Source: DATEDA01 sp963754305
GTDB lineage: Bacteria > Pseudomonadota > Gammaproteobacteria > Burkholderiales > SG8-39
Assembly: GCA_963754305.1 (NCBI GenBank)
Contig: CAVWFR010000043.1
Coordinates: forward strand, 186,001-250,000
Length of the DNA: 64,000 nt
Direction: 5' to 3'
Made by a program: the position numbers and the translations under genes. Below, piece after piece: positions 1 through 7,753 of this stretch. Position 1 is the first letter of the stretch. Each line of letters starts with the position of its first letter. The notes beneath the pieces are model-generated. The model was not told the origin of the DNA, ran no database searches, and saw only the letters and a program-made list of their open reading frames with translations.

Positions 1-75
1 CTGCTCGCCGACGAGTACGAGTCGGCTCCCGGCTTCTCCTTCGCCGAACACCGTCTGCGTAGCATCGCGCCATAA
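1..75 (+). CDS. C-terminal end of an unidentified protein (partial)
   Basis: Frame 1 is open from the first base to a TAA at 73-75 and encodes 24 residues ending in FAEHRLRSIAP. The start lies outside the window. The piece is too short to assign to a family. It is kept because it is in frame from the edge and is followed by about 300 bases with no convincing gene. Confidence 0.35.
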   Translation: MLADEYESAPGFSFAEHRLRSIAP

Positions 76-378
76 CGGGCACGCCTGGCATTCGCGCGCC
101 CGGTGTCGCAGCTGCCCCAGCGATTCCGGGGCGGCCGCGGAGAGGGAGAGCGCGCGAATCATCCGTGCACGTCGGCGATCGGCTCGTTGCTTCGCGGCTC
201 GAGGATGCCCGCGGGCGCGTTGAGCTCGCCCGCGCTCCACGCGAGCGTGGCACGAGGGCTCCTGACCAGACAGGCCGCGACGGGGCCGATTCCTCTCGAC
301 GCGCAGGTGATACGCAGAAGCGCGGCTGCCTATCGGTGAGCGAGTGGGCTACAGGGCTCGAGATGCGCGGCGTCGACG
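76..378. other. Intergenic stretch, no gene recognised
   Basis: Short open frames exist here, but they have no recognisable domain, no good ribosome binding site and compositions typical of shadow frames in GC-rich DNA. The stretch lies between the end of the partial plus-strand gene and the 3' end of the minus-strand FMN reductase, so it is a convergent gap. I see no clear terminator hairpin followed by a T-run. Confidence 0.5.
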
Positions 379-987
379 CTAGACCTGTCCCCGCGTCGAA
401 GCGCTCGCGGGCTGCGCGCCCTGGGTCCCGTCCTGGCGCAGACGCCGGGTGAGATCGGCCAACGCCTGCAACAGCTCGCCGATCAGCTTGCGGCTCGTCT
501 GATCGGAAAGCTCACCGTTGTCCGCGAACGCCTTCGCAGCGTTGCCGATGGCCACTTCGGGCTGGTTCACCGCGTGCATGTCGAGAAACACGAAGGTCTG
601 CCGCAGGTGGTGCTGCGCCCGCATCGCGCCGAACGAGCCGACCGATGCGCCCATCACGGCGACCGGCTTCCCTTTCCACGCGCTGTCGCCGTATGGCCGC
701 GAGGCGCAGTCGATCGCGTTCTTGAGCGCGCCCGGGATCGAGTAGTTGTACTCCGGCGTGACGAAGACGATTGCGTCCGCCGCGCGTATCGCGCGCTTGA
801 ACTCGACCACGCTCAGCGGTGGATTGCGCTCGTCGTCCTGGTTGAAGAGCGGCAGGCTGGCGATGTCGAACGTATCGAGCGTTACGCCGTCCGGCACCAG
901 CCGCTCGGCAGCGCGCAGCGTCGCGCGATTGTAGGACTCGCGGCGCAGACTTCCGGAAATGCCGAGAAATTTCAGGGATCGATCCAT
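379..987 (-). CDS. NADPH-dependent FMN reductase (flavodoxin-fold quinone/chromate reductase type)
   Basis: A 202-residue protein of the FMN_red family, which uses NAD(P)H to reduce FMN, quinones or metal oxyanions in the cytosol. The N-terminal GISGSLRRESYNR is the FMN phosphate-binding loop. VTPEYNYSIPGALKNAID in the middle is the second signature, contacting the flavin ring. The ATG at 987 (MDRSLKF) is preferred to an upstream in-frame ATG at 1035, because the extra residues are not family-like and the flavodoxin fold begins directly after MDRS. Length fits the family (about 180-200). Physiological substrate cannot be told from sequence. Confidence 0.9.
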   Translation of the reverse strand: MDRSLKFLGISGSLRRESYNRATLRAAERLVPDGVTLDTFDIASLPLFNQDDERNPPLSVVEFKRAIRAADAIVFVTPEYNYSIPGALKNAIDCASRPYGDSAWKGKPVAVMGASVGSFGAMRAQHHLRQTFVFLDMHAVNQPEVAIGNAAKAFADNGELSDQTSRKLIGELLQALADLTRRLRQDGTQGAQPASASTRGQV

Positions 988-1048
988 AAGCGACGGGTCT
1001 CCGCGGAAAGAATGCGGACGACCTCCGGCCGCCACGCCAACTGAACCC

Positions 1049-1339
1049 TCATCCCCGCTCGGGGGTGCGGAACTTGCCGGGCTGATCGCTACGGTTCAGC
1101 GCGACGGTCTCGAATTCTGCAAAACTCAGCCTGCCGTCGCCGTCAACGTCGGCGCGCGCGAAGTTCGCCGCCACTTCGGGATGCGCGGCGGCTTCCTTTT
1201 TCGAGATCCACCCGTCGCCGTCGGTGTCGAGCATGCGGAACGCCTCCCGCCGGTCCTGCGGCGGAAGGTCATTGGCCGACCAAGCGGGCGTCGCTACTGC
1301 GAGCGCGAGTGCGACGAATAGCAATCGACGGCGCGTCAT
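1049..1339 (-). CDS. Secreted EF-hand calcium-binding protein
   Basis: A 96-residue protein with a cleavable signal peptide (hydrophobic residues 5-20, probable cut after PAWSA). Two canonical EF-hand loops follow: DTDGDGWISKKE and DVDGDGRLSFAE, each with Asp at positions 1, 3 and 5 and Glu at 12. The helices flanking the loops are short, as in small periplasmic EF-hand proteins of proteobacteria. A role in calcium binding or sensing in the periplasm is expected from the fold; no partner is indicated by the neighbours. Confidence 0.85.
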   Translation of the reverse strand: MTRRRLLFVALALAVATPAWSANDLPPQDRREAFRMLDTDGDGWISKKEAAAHPEVAANFARADVDGDGRLSFAEFETVALNRSDQPGKFRTPERG

Positions 1340-1449
1340 GCTCGAAGGGTTGCAAGCGATGTACCCGGAAGTTTTCCTCGGGGTCCGTCCCTTGCTGCAC
1401 TCCGGCGCCCTGTAAGAGGGTTCAAGCCATTTCCGGACAGGAGATAGCC

Positions 1450-1914
1450 ATGCGAGTAAGCGAAGCGATGACCCGCGACGTACGCGTGACCACCCCCGGC
1501 CAGAGCATCCGCGAGGCCGCGAAGCTCATGGCCGAGCTCGACGCCGGGGCGATACCGGTCGGCGACAGCGACCGGCTCGTCGGCATCATCACCGACCGCG
1601 ACATTGCCATCCGGGCCGTGGCCGCGGGCAAGAGCCCCGACACGCCGGTGCGCGAAGTGATGAGCTCGGACGTCAAATACTGCTTCGAGGACGAAGAACT
1701 CGATCACGTGGCGCAGAACATGGGCGATATCCGTGTGCGCCGGCTGCCGGTCGTGAACCGCGACAAGCGGCTGGTGGGCATCGTTTCGCTCGGTGACGTC
1801 GCGTTGACGAGCGGACACGCAGTCGCGGGGGAGGCGGTGACAGGCGTGTCCCAGCCCGGTGGCCCCCACTCTCAAACGGCGGGCCCCCCGCCCGCTCTGG
1901 CGAAGGGGGTGTAG
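1450..1914 (+). CDS. CBS-domain pair protein
   Basis: A 154-residue protein made almost entirely of two CBS repeats: the first runs from MRVSEAMTRDVRV to VGIITDRDIAIRAV, the second from VREVMSSDVKYC to RLVGIVSLGDVALT. Tandem CBS modules bind adenosyl nucleotides (AMP, ATP, SAM) and act as energy or redox sensors. The start at 1450 is chosen because an AGGAG lies about 7 bases upstream and the CBS motif begins at once; the longer upstream frame has no family resemblance. The last 30 residues are Gly/Pro-rich and probably disordered. Confidence 0.9.
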   Translation: MRVSEAMTRDVRVTTPGQSIREAAKLMAELDAGAIPVGDSDRLVGIITDRDIAIRAVAAGKSPDTPVREVMSSDVKYCFEDEELDHVAQNMGDIRVRRLPVVNRDKRLVGIVSLGDVALTSGHAVAGEAVTGVSQPGGPHSQTAGPPPALAKGV

Positions 1915-1996
1915 GCCGACGTCCGCGTGCCAAGGAACTCGCGCACCGCTTCGTACGCGGGAGGCGAAAAACCGTACCAGTCGCCGCCTGTAAGCG

Positions 1997-2500
1997 CTAT
2001 CCGAGATTGATCCGCGCGTGATGCCCCAGACCGGACGGATCCTTGCCGATCAGGGCGCGCGCGGTGCCGGTAACCTTGTCCACGATGTTGTCGGGGCCGG
2101 TCCAGTATTCCGCGGAGCGAGCTTCCACTCGCAGCACCCCCACGTCGGGGTCGTCGGCACCGCCGGGAAAGAACGCATCGGCCCACCGATTCCACAGCTC
2201 TCGGGCGCGCCCCGGGTCCCGCGTGACTTGGGCACGGCCGGTGAGCGATACAAACGTGCTGTCCTCGGGGGACGCGTAAGCGAGATTGACCTCGCTCGCG
2301 TCGCTTAGCTCGGCGGCAAGCCGCGATTCGCGGGACACGAGGAACCATGCGGTCCCGTCGAACTCCCACTCGAGCGTCGTCAACGGCCGGGTGTGCAGCG
2401 ACCCTTCCGCACCGCGCGTGGTAAGGAGCGCGTACTTGATGTCCTTGATCAGCTCGCGCAACTTGTCTATGGAACCTTGCTCGACTAGTTGTGTGACCAC
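1997..2500 (-). CDS. Pyridoxamine 5'-phosphate oxidase-like general stress protein
   Basis: A 167-residue split-barrel flavin-binding protein of the general stress protein 26 type (Pyrid_ox_like). Family features include the opening KLRELIKDIKYALLTT, the RPLTTLEWEFDGTAWFLVS strand pair, a SLTGRAQVTRD strand and a C-terminal region with a conserved Trp (AEYWTGP). Such proteins bind FMN or F420-like cofactors in the cytosol and are induced by stress; a precise reaction is not known. The gene converges on the CBS gene with an 82-base gap. Confidence 0.85.
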   Translation of the reverse strand: MVTQLVEQGSIDKLRELIKDIKYALLTTRGAEGSLHTRPLTTLEWEFDGTAWFLVSRESRLAAELSDASEVNLAYASPEDSTFVSLTGRAQVTRDPGRARELWNRWADAFFPGGADDPDVGVLRVEARSAEYWTGPDNIVDKVTGTARALIGKDPSGLGHHARINLG

Positions 2501-2568
2501 GTACGCTCCTTCCGGGAAAAGTTCGAGCGCTGTAGCAATCGGCGTACCGCGTCGGGGTGGCGCCCCGC

Positions 2569-2874
2569 CTACTCGCGCCGCGACGCGGCCAGGAAGCTCA
2601 GTGCGATGGCGACGACCGCGGCGATCGCTACGCCGGCGGCGGCCATGCGCCAGGGATGCTCGTGCGCGTAACGGTCCACCTCGTCCGCCGCATCGCGCGC
2701 TCGGCGCGCGGCCAGCTTCTCCATCGATATCACCCGGTCACGTGCGTTCGCCACGCGCGCGGCGAAGATGCTTCGCGCTTCGTCCGCGCGCTCCCCGCCG
2801 TGCTGGAGCAGCTCCTGTGCGTCGGCCACGACTCTCTTCAGCTCGTCCACGGCTCGTTCGGTACGAGATTGCAT
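2569..2874 (-). CDS. DUF883 / ElaB-YqjD-like membrane-anchored protein
   Basis: A 101-residue protein with a charged, mostly helical N-terminal part (residues 1-70) and one C-terminal transmembrane helix (MAAAGVAIAAVVAIALSFLA) preceded by the typical YAHEHPWRMAA motif. In Escherichia coli the homologues ElaB and YqjD are inner-membrane proteins that bind ribosomes in stationary phase. AAGGAG is well placed before the ATG at 2874. Two further relatives lie at 14430 and 48353 in this window. Confidence 0.85.
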   Translation of the reverse strand: MQSRTERAVDELKRVVADAQELLQHGGERADEARSIFAARVANARDRVISMEKLAARRARDAADEVDRYAHEHPWRMAAAGVAIAAVVAIALSFLAASRRE

Positions 2875-3022
2875 GCGGCTTCTCCTTGTCGGTTCGGTTC
2901 CGGTGCGACCGTGCCATACGTCGATGGTTCAATCCGCTGCCCGGAGACGCGTACAGCCGAAGCATCCGACATGCCCGGGACGGCGATTCCCCGCGGTTTG
3001 CGGAGTCGCGGTAGGCTCCGGA

Positions 3023-3066
3023 AGTCCGACGGCGCGTCGCGGCTCCTGCCGTAGCCGCGCCGGACT
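3023..3066 (+). promoter_or_regulatory. Imperfect hairpin in the cydA leader
   Basis: The arms AGTCC (3023-3027) plus GGCGCG (3031-3036) pair with CGCGCC (3056-3061) plus GGACT (3062-3066), with a GAC bulge and a 19-base loop. It ends 24 bases before the cydA ATG, so it may act in mRNA stability or translation. The pairing is seen in the sequence; a regulatory role is inference, and GC-rich DNA makes chance hairpins common. Confidence 0.3.
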
Positions 3067-3090
3067 CGGGCACCCGTTACGAGGCTCGCG

Positions 3091-4488
3091 ATGACGCTCG
3101 ATCCGCTGCTGCTCTCCCGCATCCAGTTCGCGTTCGTCGTCGCCTTTCACTTCCTGCTCCCGGCGTTCACGATCGGGCTCGCGTCCTACATCGCGGTGCT
3201 GGAAGGGCTGCACCTCGCCACCGCGAAGCGCGTATACCTCCGGATCTCGTCGTTCTGGATCAAGATCTTTGCGGTCTCGTTCGGGATGGGCGTCGTGTCG
3301 GGAATCGTGATGCCGTTCCAGTTCGGTACCAACTGGAGCCGCTATTCCGATGCCACGGCGAACGTGATCGCGCCGCTCATGGCGTACGAGGGCCTCACCG
3401 CGTTCTTCCTCGAGGCGGCGTTCCTCGGCGTGCTGCTCTTCGGCCGCAAGCTGGTCCCGCCGTGGGCGCACTTCGTCGCCGCGGTGATGGTCGCGCTCGG
3501 GACGCTCTTCAGCACCTACTGGATCCTCATCGCCAACAGCTGGATGCAGACGCCGGCCGGCTTCGAGATCGTCGACGGCCGGTTCGTCCCGACCGACTGG
3601 CTTGCGGTGATGTGGAACCCGTCGTTCCCGTACCGGTTCACGCACACCGTCGTCGCGGTCTATCTGACGACCGCCTTCACCGTGATCGGCCTCGCCGCGT
3701 GGTATCTCCGTCACGGGCGCTATGTCCCGGAGGCGAGGATCATGATCGCGATGGGGGTCGGGCTCGCCGCGGTGCTCGTGCCCGCCCAGGCGCTCCTCGG
3801 CGACGCGCACGGGCTCAACACCCTCGCGCACCAGCCGCAGAAGCTCGCCGCGATGGAGGGAATCTGGGATACGCGGGCCGGGCAGCCCGCGGTGCTGTTC
3901 GCGCTGCCGGACGAAGCAGCGGAGGCCAATCGCGCCGAGGTGTCGATCCCGAACCTCGCGAGCCTCTACCTGACCTACGACTGGAACGGGGTGGTCAAGG
4001 GACTGAAGGATTTTCCGCCGGACGAGCGGCCGCCGGTCGCGCCGGTGTTCTTCGGCTTTCGCGTCATGGTCGGGATGTGGGCGGTGATGTTCGCGCTCAC
4101 GGTCTGGGCTTGCTGGCTCGCTTGGCGCAAGCGGCTCTTCACGACACCGGCGTACCTGCGCGCGTCGACGTGGGCGATCCCGGTCGGCTACATCGCGGTG
4201 ACCGCCGGCTGGATCACGACCGAGGTCGGGCGGCAGCCGTACGTCGTGTACGGCCACCTGCGCACCGCCGATGCGGTGACGCCCAGCCTTACCGGCGCCG
4301 ATGTGCTGACGTCGTTGATCGTCTACATCGTCGTCTACCTGATCGTGTTCGGAGCCGGGCTGTACTTCCTGGTCCGGCTGGCGCAGCGCGGCCTGCCCGA
4401 GCAAGACGCAGCGCGCGTGCCGAAGCGCGACGAGCGCCCGGCCCGGCCGCTATCGGCGGCGACCGGAGACGCGGCGGACGGACCATGA
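3091..4488 (+). CDS. cydA: Cytochrome bd-type quinol oxidase subunit I (short Q-loop, CIO type)
   Basis: A 465-residue polytopic inner-membrane protein that oxidises quinol and reduces oxygen with hemes b558, b595 and d. The N-terminus (LLSRIQFAFVVAFHFLLPAF) carries the conserved His. FLEAAFLGVLLFGRK holds the conserved Glu, and TEVGRQPYVVYGHLRT is the GRQP signature. The Q-loop is short, as in cyanide-insensitive CioA enzymes. The TGA overlaps the cydB ATG (ATGA), implying translational coupling. High oxygen affinity and cyanide resistance are family knowledge, not shown here. Confidence 0.95.
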   Translation: MTLDPLLLSRIQFAFVVAFHFLLPAFTIGLASYIAVLEGLHLATAKRVYLRISSFWIKIFAVSFGMGVVSGIVMPFQFGTNWSRYSDATANVIAPLMAYEGLTAFFLEAAFLGVLLFGRKLVPPWAHFVAAVMVALGTLFSTYWILIANSWMQTPAGFEIVDGRFVPTDWLAVMWNPSFPYRFTHTVVAVYLTTAFTVIGLAAWYLRHGRYVPEARIMIAMGVGLAAVLVPAQALLGDAHGLNTLAHQPQKLAAMEGIWDTRAGQPAVLFALPDEAAEANRAEVSIPNLASLYLTYDWNGVVKGLKDFPPDERPPVAPVFFGFRVMVGMWAVMFALTVWACWLAWRKRLFTTPAYLRASTWAIPVGYIAVTAGWITTEVGRQPYVVYGHLRTADAVTPSLTGADVLTSLIVYIVVYLIVFGAGLYFLVRLAQRGLPEQDAARVPKRDERPARPLSAATGDAADGP

Positions 4489-5489
4489 CGCTCGACCTCG
4501 TGCCGATCTGGACGATCGTGCTCGCCCTCGCCGTCATCATGTACGTGCTGCTGGATGGCTTCGATCTCGGGGTGGGCATCCTCTTCCCGTTTGCTCCCGA
4601 CGACCACGCGCGCGATCTCATGATGGCCTCGGTCGCGCCGATCTGGGACGGCAACGAGACCTGGCTCGTGCTCGGCGGAATCGCGCTCTTCGCGGCGTTT
4701 CCGCTCGCCTTCGCGATCATCATTCCGGCGGTGTACTTCCCGATTCTCGCGATGCTGCTCGGACTGATCTTCCGCGGCGTCGCGTTCGAGTTCCGGCACG
4801 CCGCGCAGACGAGCCGCGCCCGCTGGGACCAGTCGTTCTTCCTGGGGTCGCTCGTCGCGACGTTCGCGCAAGGGTGCGTGCTCGGCAAGTTCGTCATGGG
4901 GTTCGCCGTCGAGGGCCGCCAGTACGCCGGCACGAGCTGGGACTGGGTCCATCCGTTCGTGCTGGCGGTCGGCGTCGGGCTCGTCTTCGGCTACCTGCTG
5001 CTGGGCGCGACGTGGCTCGTGCTGAAGACCGAAGGCGCGCTCCAGGAGTGGGCGCGCCGCATGGCGCGGATCGGGCTCGCGGGCGTCGTCGCGTTCATCG
5101 CCATGGTCAGCATCTACACGCCGTTCCTCGATGGACGGATCGCCGCACGCTGGTTCGGCTGGCCCAACGTCGCATTCCTCGCGCCGGTCCCCGTCGCTAC
5201 CGCGGCTATTGCCTGGTGGCTATGGCGCTCGCTCGCACGCGGTGGCGAGTTCGCACCGTTCGCGGCGGCGATGGGACTCTTCGGAATGTGCTACCTCGGG
5301 CTCGCGATCAGCATCTTTCCGTACATCGTCCCGCCCTCGATCACGCTGTGGGACGCCGCGGCGGCGCCGCAGTCGCAGGCCTTCCTCCTCCTCGGCACGT
5401 TATTCCTCTTGCCGGTGATCCTGATGTACACCGGCTGGTCCTATTGGGTGTTCCGCGGGAAGGTTCGGGCGGACGCGGGGTATCACTAA
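4485..5489 (+). CDS. cydB: Cytochrome bd-type quinol oxidase subunit II
   Basis: A 334-residue membrane protein with about eight or nine helices and the subunit II signatures DGFDLGVGILFPF near the N-terminus and WDGNETWLVLGG after it. It forms the heterodimer with CydA that stabilises the heme d site. Its ATG overlaps the cydA stop by four bases. No cydX-like small ORF or cydDC transporter follows; the next genes run on the opposite strand, with a 44-base convergent gap. Confidence 0.95.
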   Translation: MTLDLVPIWTIVLALAVIMYVLLDGFDLGVGILFPFAPDDHARDLMMASVAPIWDGNETWLVLGGIALFAAFPLAFAIIIPAVYFPILAMLLGLIFRGVAFEFRHAAQTSRARWDQSFFLGSLVATFAQGCVLGKFVMGFAVEGRQYAGTSWDWVHPFVLAVGVGLVFGYLLLGATWLVLKTEGALQEWARRMARIGLAGVVAFIAMVSIYTPFLDGRIAARWFGWPNVAFLAPVPVATAAIAWWLWRSLARGGEFAPFAAAMGLFGMCYLGLAISIFPYIVPPSITLWDAAAAPQSQAFLLLGTLFLLPVILMYTGWSYWVFRGKVRADAGYH

Positions 5490-5533
5490 GGCGTTCTTAT
5501 CCGATTGAAGTCCCGTGCCCGGCGCGCGCTACG

Positions 5534-6352
5534 CTAAGGCCGCTTCAGCGTCGCGAGATAGGCGGCCATGTCGCGGGCGTCGCGCTCGCTGACGGCGAGG
5601 TCCGGCATCGCGCTCAACGGGTTCACCTGCTGCGGCGAGCGCAGCCAGCGGACCAGGTTGTCCGGCGTGTTGGGCAGCACGCCGGCGACGAGTTGCCGCG
5701 TGCCGATCCCGGCGAGCGGCGGCCCGACCGGCGCCGAAGCGCCGACGATCCCCGGGATCTGGTGGCAGGTGACGCAGGCGTATTGAGCGATCGCGGCCCG
5801 GCCGCGCGCCGCATCCGGCCCGCTGCCCGCCGGTCCCGCTGCGGGCTGCGCCGCCGGCGCGGCGCGGGCCCGATACGCCTGCGGCGAGAGCCGCGGGAGC
5901 TCCTGCAGAAAAGCGACGATGGCCCAGATCTCGTCATCGGCGAGGCGAAACTCCCACGCCGGCATGCCCGTCATCTTGATCCCGTGCTTGACCACCCAGA
6001 AGAGCTCGGCCGGCGGCCACTCGCGCGCGGTGTGTGCGAGGTTGGCCGCCGCCGGCATCATGCCGAGCGCGAACCCCTCGGGTGCGACGCCGGGCCCACC
6101 GTGGCATTGGACGCAGTGCTCGCGGAAATGCGCGAGTCCGCGCTCGATCCGCGCCGGTTCGTCGAGCGGCGGAACCTCGATCGCGGACGCGCGCCGGCTG
6201 ACCGACCGTCGCATCCCGATCTCGATCAGCTCGTACACCGGCGCCGTGTGCTGTGCGGTCGCCGAGACGTCGTAGACGCCGGAGTAGAGCACGCCCGCGC
6301 CGGCGGCGAGGCCGAACAGCGCGACTGCGGTGGCGATCCCGAGCGCTTTCAT
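5534..6352 (-). CDS. Diheme cytochrome c
   Basis: A 272-residue exported protein with an N-terminal hydrophobic helix (signal peptide or anchor, ALGIATAVALFGLAAGAGVL) and two class I cytochrome c domains. The heme sites are CVQCH and CVTCH. Met ligand candidates are MTGMPAWEF in the first domain and LSAMPDLAVSE in the second. It is the last gene of the caa3-type oxidase cluster and starts inside the stop of the upstream cytochrome gene (ATGA). It probably passes electrons to the oxidase from the periplasm. A family name beyond cytochrome c is not justified. Confidence 0.9.
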   Translation of the reverse strand: MKALGIATAVALFGLAAGAGVLYSGVYDVSATAQHTAPVYELIEIGMRRSVSRRASAIEVPPLDEPARIERGLAHFREHCVQCHGGPGVAPEGFALGMMPAAANLAHTAREWPPAELFWVVKHGIKMTGMPAWEFRLADDEIWAIVAFLQELPRLSPQAYRARAAPAAQPAAGPAGSGPDAARGRAAIAQYACVTCHQIPGIVGASAPVGPPLAGIGTRQLVAGVLPNTPDNLVRWLRSPQQVNPLSAMPDLAVSERDARDMAAYLATLKRP

Positions 6353-6705
6353 CGGCGGTGGTAGAGGTAGGCGGTCATATCGCGCGCGTGCGTTTCGCTC
6401 ACCTGCATGTCCGGCATCAGGGTGCGCGGGTCGATCGACTGCGGCGATTGGATCCAGCGCACGAGGTTGTCGGGAGTATTCGGGAGCACGCCGCCGACGT
6501 AGACGCGGCGGCTCATGTCGCCGAGCGGGGGGCCGGTATTGCCCCGGGCAGCGGCAACGCCGGGGATAGTGTGGCAACCCCCGCAGCCGTACTGGCGCAG
6601 GAGCAGCCGGCCGCGTTCCGCGTCGCCGCCGGTTGTCGGCGCGGGCGCAGCAGGGACGCACGCAGCGAGTGCGAGGCAGAGCACGAGCGGGAACCGGCGG
6701 CTCAC
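6349..6705 (-). CDS. Monoheme cytochrome c, probably lipid-anchored
   Basis: A 118-residue protein with a signal sequence ending in a lipobox-like LALAAC, a CGGCH heme site and a downstream LMPDMQVSE Met-ligand region. The start is GTG at 6705, which overlaps the ctaG TGA, so translation is coupled. Its C-terminal motif VLPNTPDNLVRWIQSPQ is nearly the same as that of the next gene, suggesting tandem duplication of a cytochrome domain within the cluster. Confidence 0.85.
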   Translation of the reverse strand: MSRRFPLVLCLALAACVPAAPAPTTGGDAERGRLLLRQYGCGGCHTIPGVAAARGNTGPPLGDMSRRVYVGGVLPNTPDNLVRWIQSPQSIDPRTLMPDMQVSETHARDMTAYLYHRR

Positions 6706-7448
6706 GTCTCGATCTCCCGGTCGAGGCCGAGCAGCCGGTCGAACGCGAGCACGCCCGCGAGCATCATCGCGTACCCCGCCGGGACCCACATGATCAACCC
6801 GCCGAGCTGCTGCTCTTCGAGGCTCGTCCCCGGGTAGAGCGGTGCGGGAGCGAACGTGAGTAGCGCCGCGAGCGCACCCATGTGCAGCATCGTCGTCAGC
6901 ACGAGCACCACCGCCACGCCGGTGCGCACCTTGCGGAACACTGCCCACCAGAAGAGGAGCGCAGTGAAGAAAAAGCACGCGTGCTGCGCGGCATGCACCC
7001 AGTCGGACTCGACCGCGCCGGCGAAGAGGCGCGGCACGTGCCAGACCCACAGCGCCGCGGCGTGGAGCCCCCAGGCGGCGAGCGGGGTGACGAGGCGAAG
7101 CGGCGCCGCCGCGATCCGCAGCGCCGACCGCGACAACACCTGCGCGAAGGCGGCGTACGGGCGGCCGAGGACAAGGAGCGGCGGCGCGAGGACCATCAGC
7201 AGCTCGTGCTGGACCATGTGCAGTGCGAAGTGCGCCTCAACGACAGCCGCGAGCGGGGAAAGCAGCGCCAGCGCGAGGGCGAGCCAGCCGGTCGTGAACG
7301 CGAGACGATGCGGCAGCCTCACCGCTGCGCCCGTGCGCAGGCCGTGCGCGTAGAGCCAGCCTACCCCCGCGAGCGCCACGGCGGCCGCCCAGGTGTCGGG
7401 GCTCCAGTCGGCGAGGAAGGCCGCCGCGTGCGCCTCGTTCAGATACAT
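6702..7448 (-). CDS. ctaG: Cytochrome c oxidase assembly factor CtaG (caa3_CtaG family)
   Basis: A 248-residue polytopic membrane protein with about seven helices and the family motifs HFALHMVQHELLMVLAPPLL and HAACFF-type histidines (HAAQHACFFFTALLFWW). In Bacillus, the family is needed for copper insertion and formation of active caa3 oxidase. ATG at 7448 lies 10 bases inside the end of the upstream small membrane protein gene. Position between the oxidase genes and the cytochromes fits an assembly role. Confidence 0.9.
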   Translation of the reverse strand: MYLNEAHAAAFLADWSPDTWAAAVALAGVGWLYAHGLRTGAAVRLPHRLAFTTGWLALALALLSPLAAVVEAHFALHMVQHELLMVLAPPLLVLGRPYAAFAQVLSRSALRIAAAPLRLVTPLAAWGLHAAALWVWHVPRLFAGAVESDWVHAAQHACFFFTALLFWWAVFRKVRTGVAVVLVLTTMLHMGALAALLTFAPAPLYPGTSLEEQQLGGLIMWVPAGYAMMLAGVLAFDRLLGLDREIET

Positions 7449-7753
7449 GCGGGCACCATCAGCGCCGCGAGCGTTTCGAACGCGATCGCGACGAGTGCAA
7501 ACCCGCCGATGCCGAGCGCGAGCTGGTCGACGAATTCGCCCGCCTGGCGTGTGCGCCAGGCCGGAGCGAGCGCCGCGATGAGGAGTGCGACCGCGGCAAC
7601 GCTCGCGGCCACGACCGCCCCCGGCGCGAACGCTCCGAAGCCCCGCGCACACGCGACTGCGGTGAAGGCGTAGATCACGCCGAAGTGGGCCGCCCACACG
7701 AGAATGCCGGAGGTCATGCGGAGCGTCGTGTCGACGAAGCCCAACGCGCTCAT
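7439..7753 (-). CDS. Small three-helix membrane protein of the caa3-type oxidase cluster
   Basis: A 104-residue protein with three predicted membrane helices (around residues 14-34, 43-65 and 76-103). Its start overlaps the ctaD stop (ATGA) and its end overlaps ctaG. It sits where subunit IV-type or other small accessory proteins are found in caa3-type clusters, but no subunit IV signature is evident. Function is inferred only from position. Confidence 0.7.
   Translation of the reverse strand: MSALGFVDTTLRMTSGILVWAAHFGVIYAFTAVACARGFGAFAPGAVVAASVAAVALLIAALAPAWRTRQAGEFVDQLALGIGGFALVAIAFETLAALMVPACI

Noticed and set aside
2929..4404. A 491-codon minus-strand frame antisense to cydA
   Set aside because: Rich in Arg/His/Asp, no domain; cydA is unambiguous.
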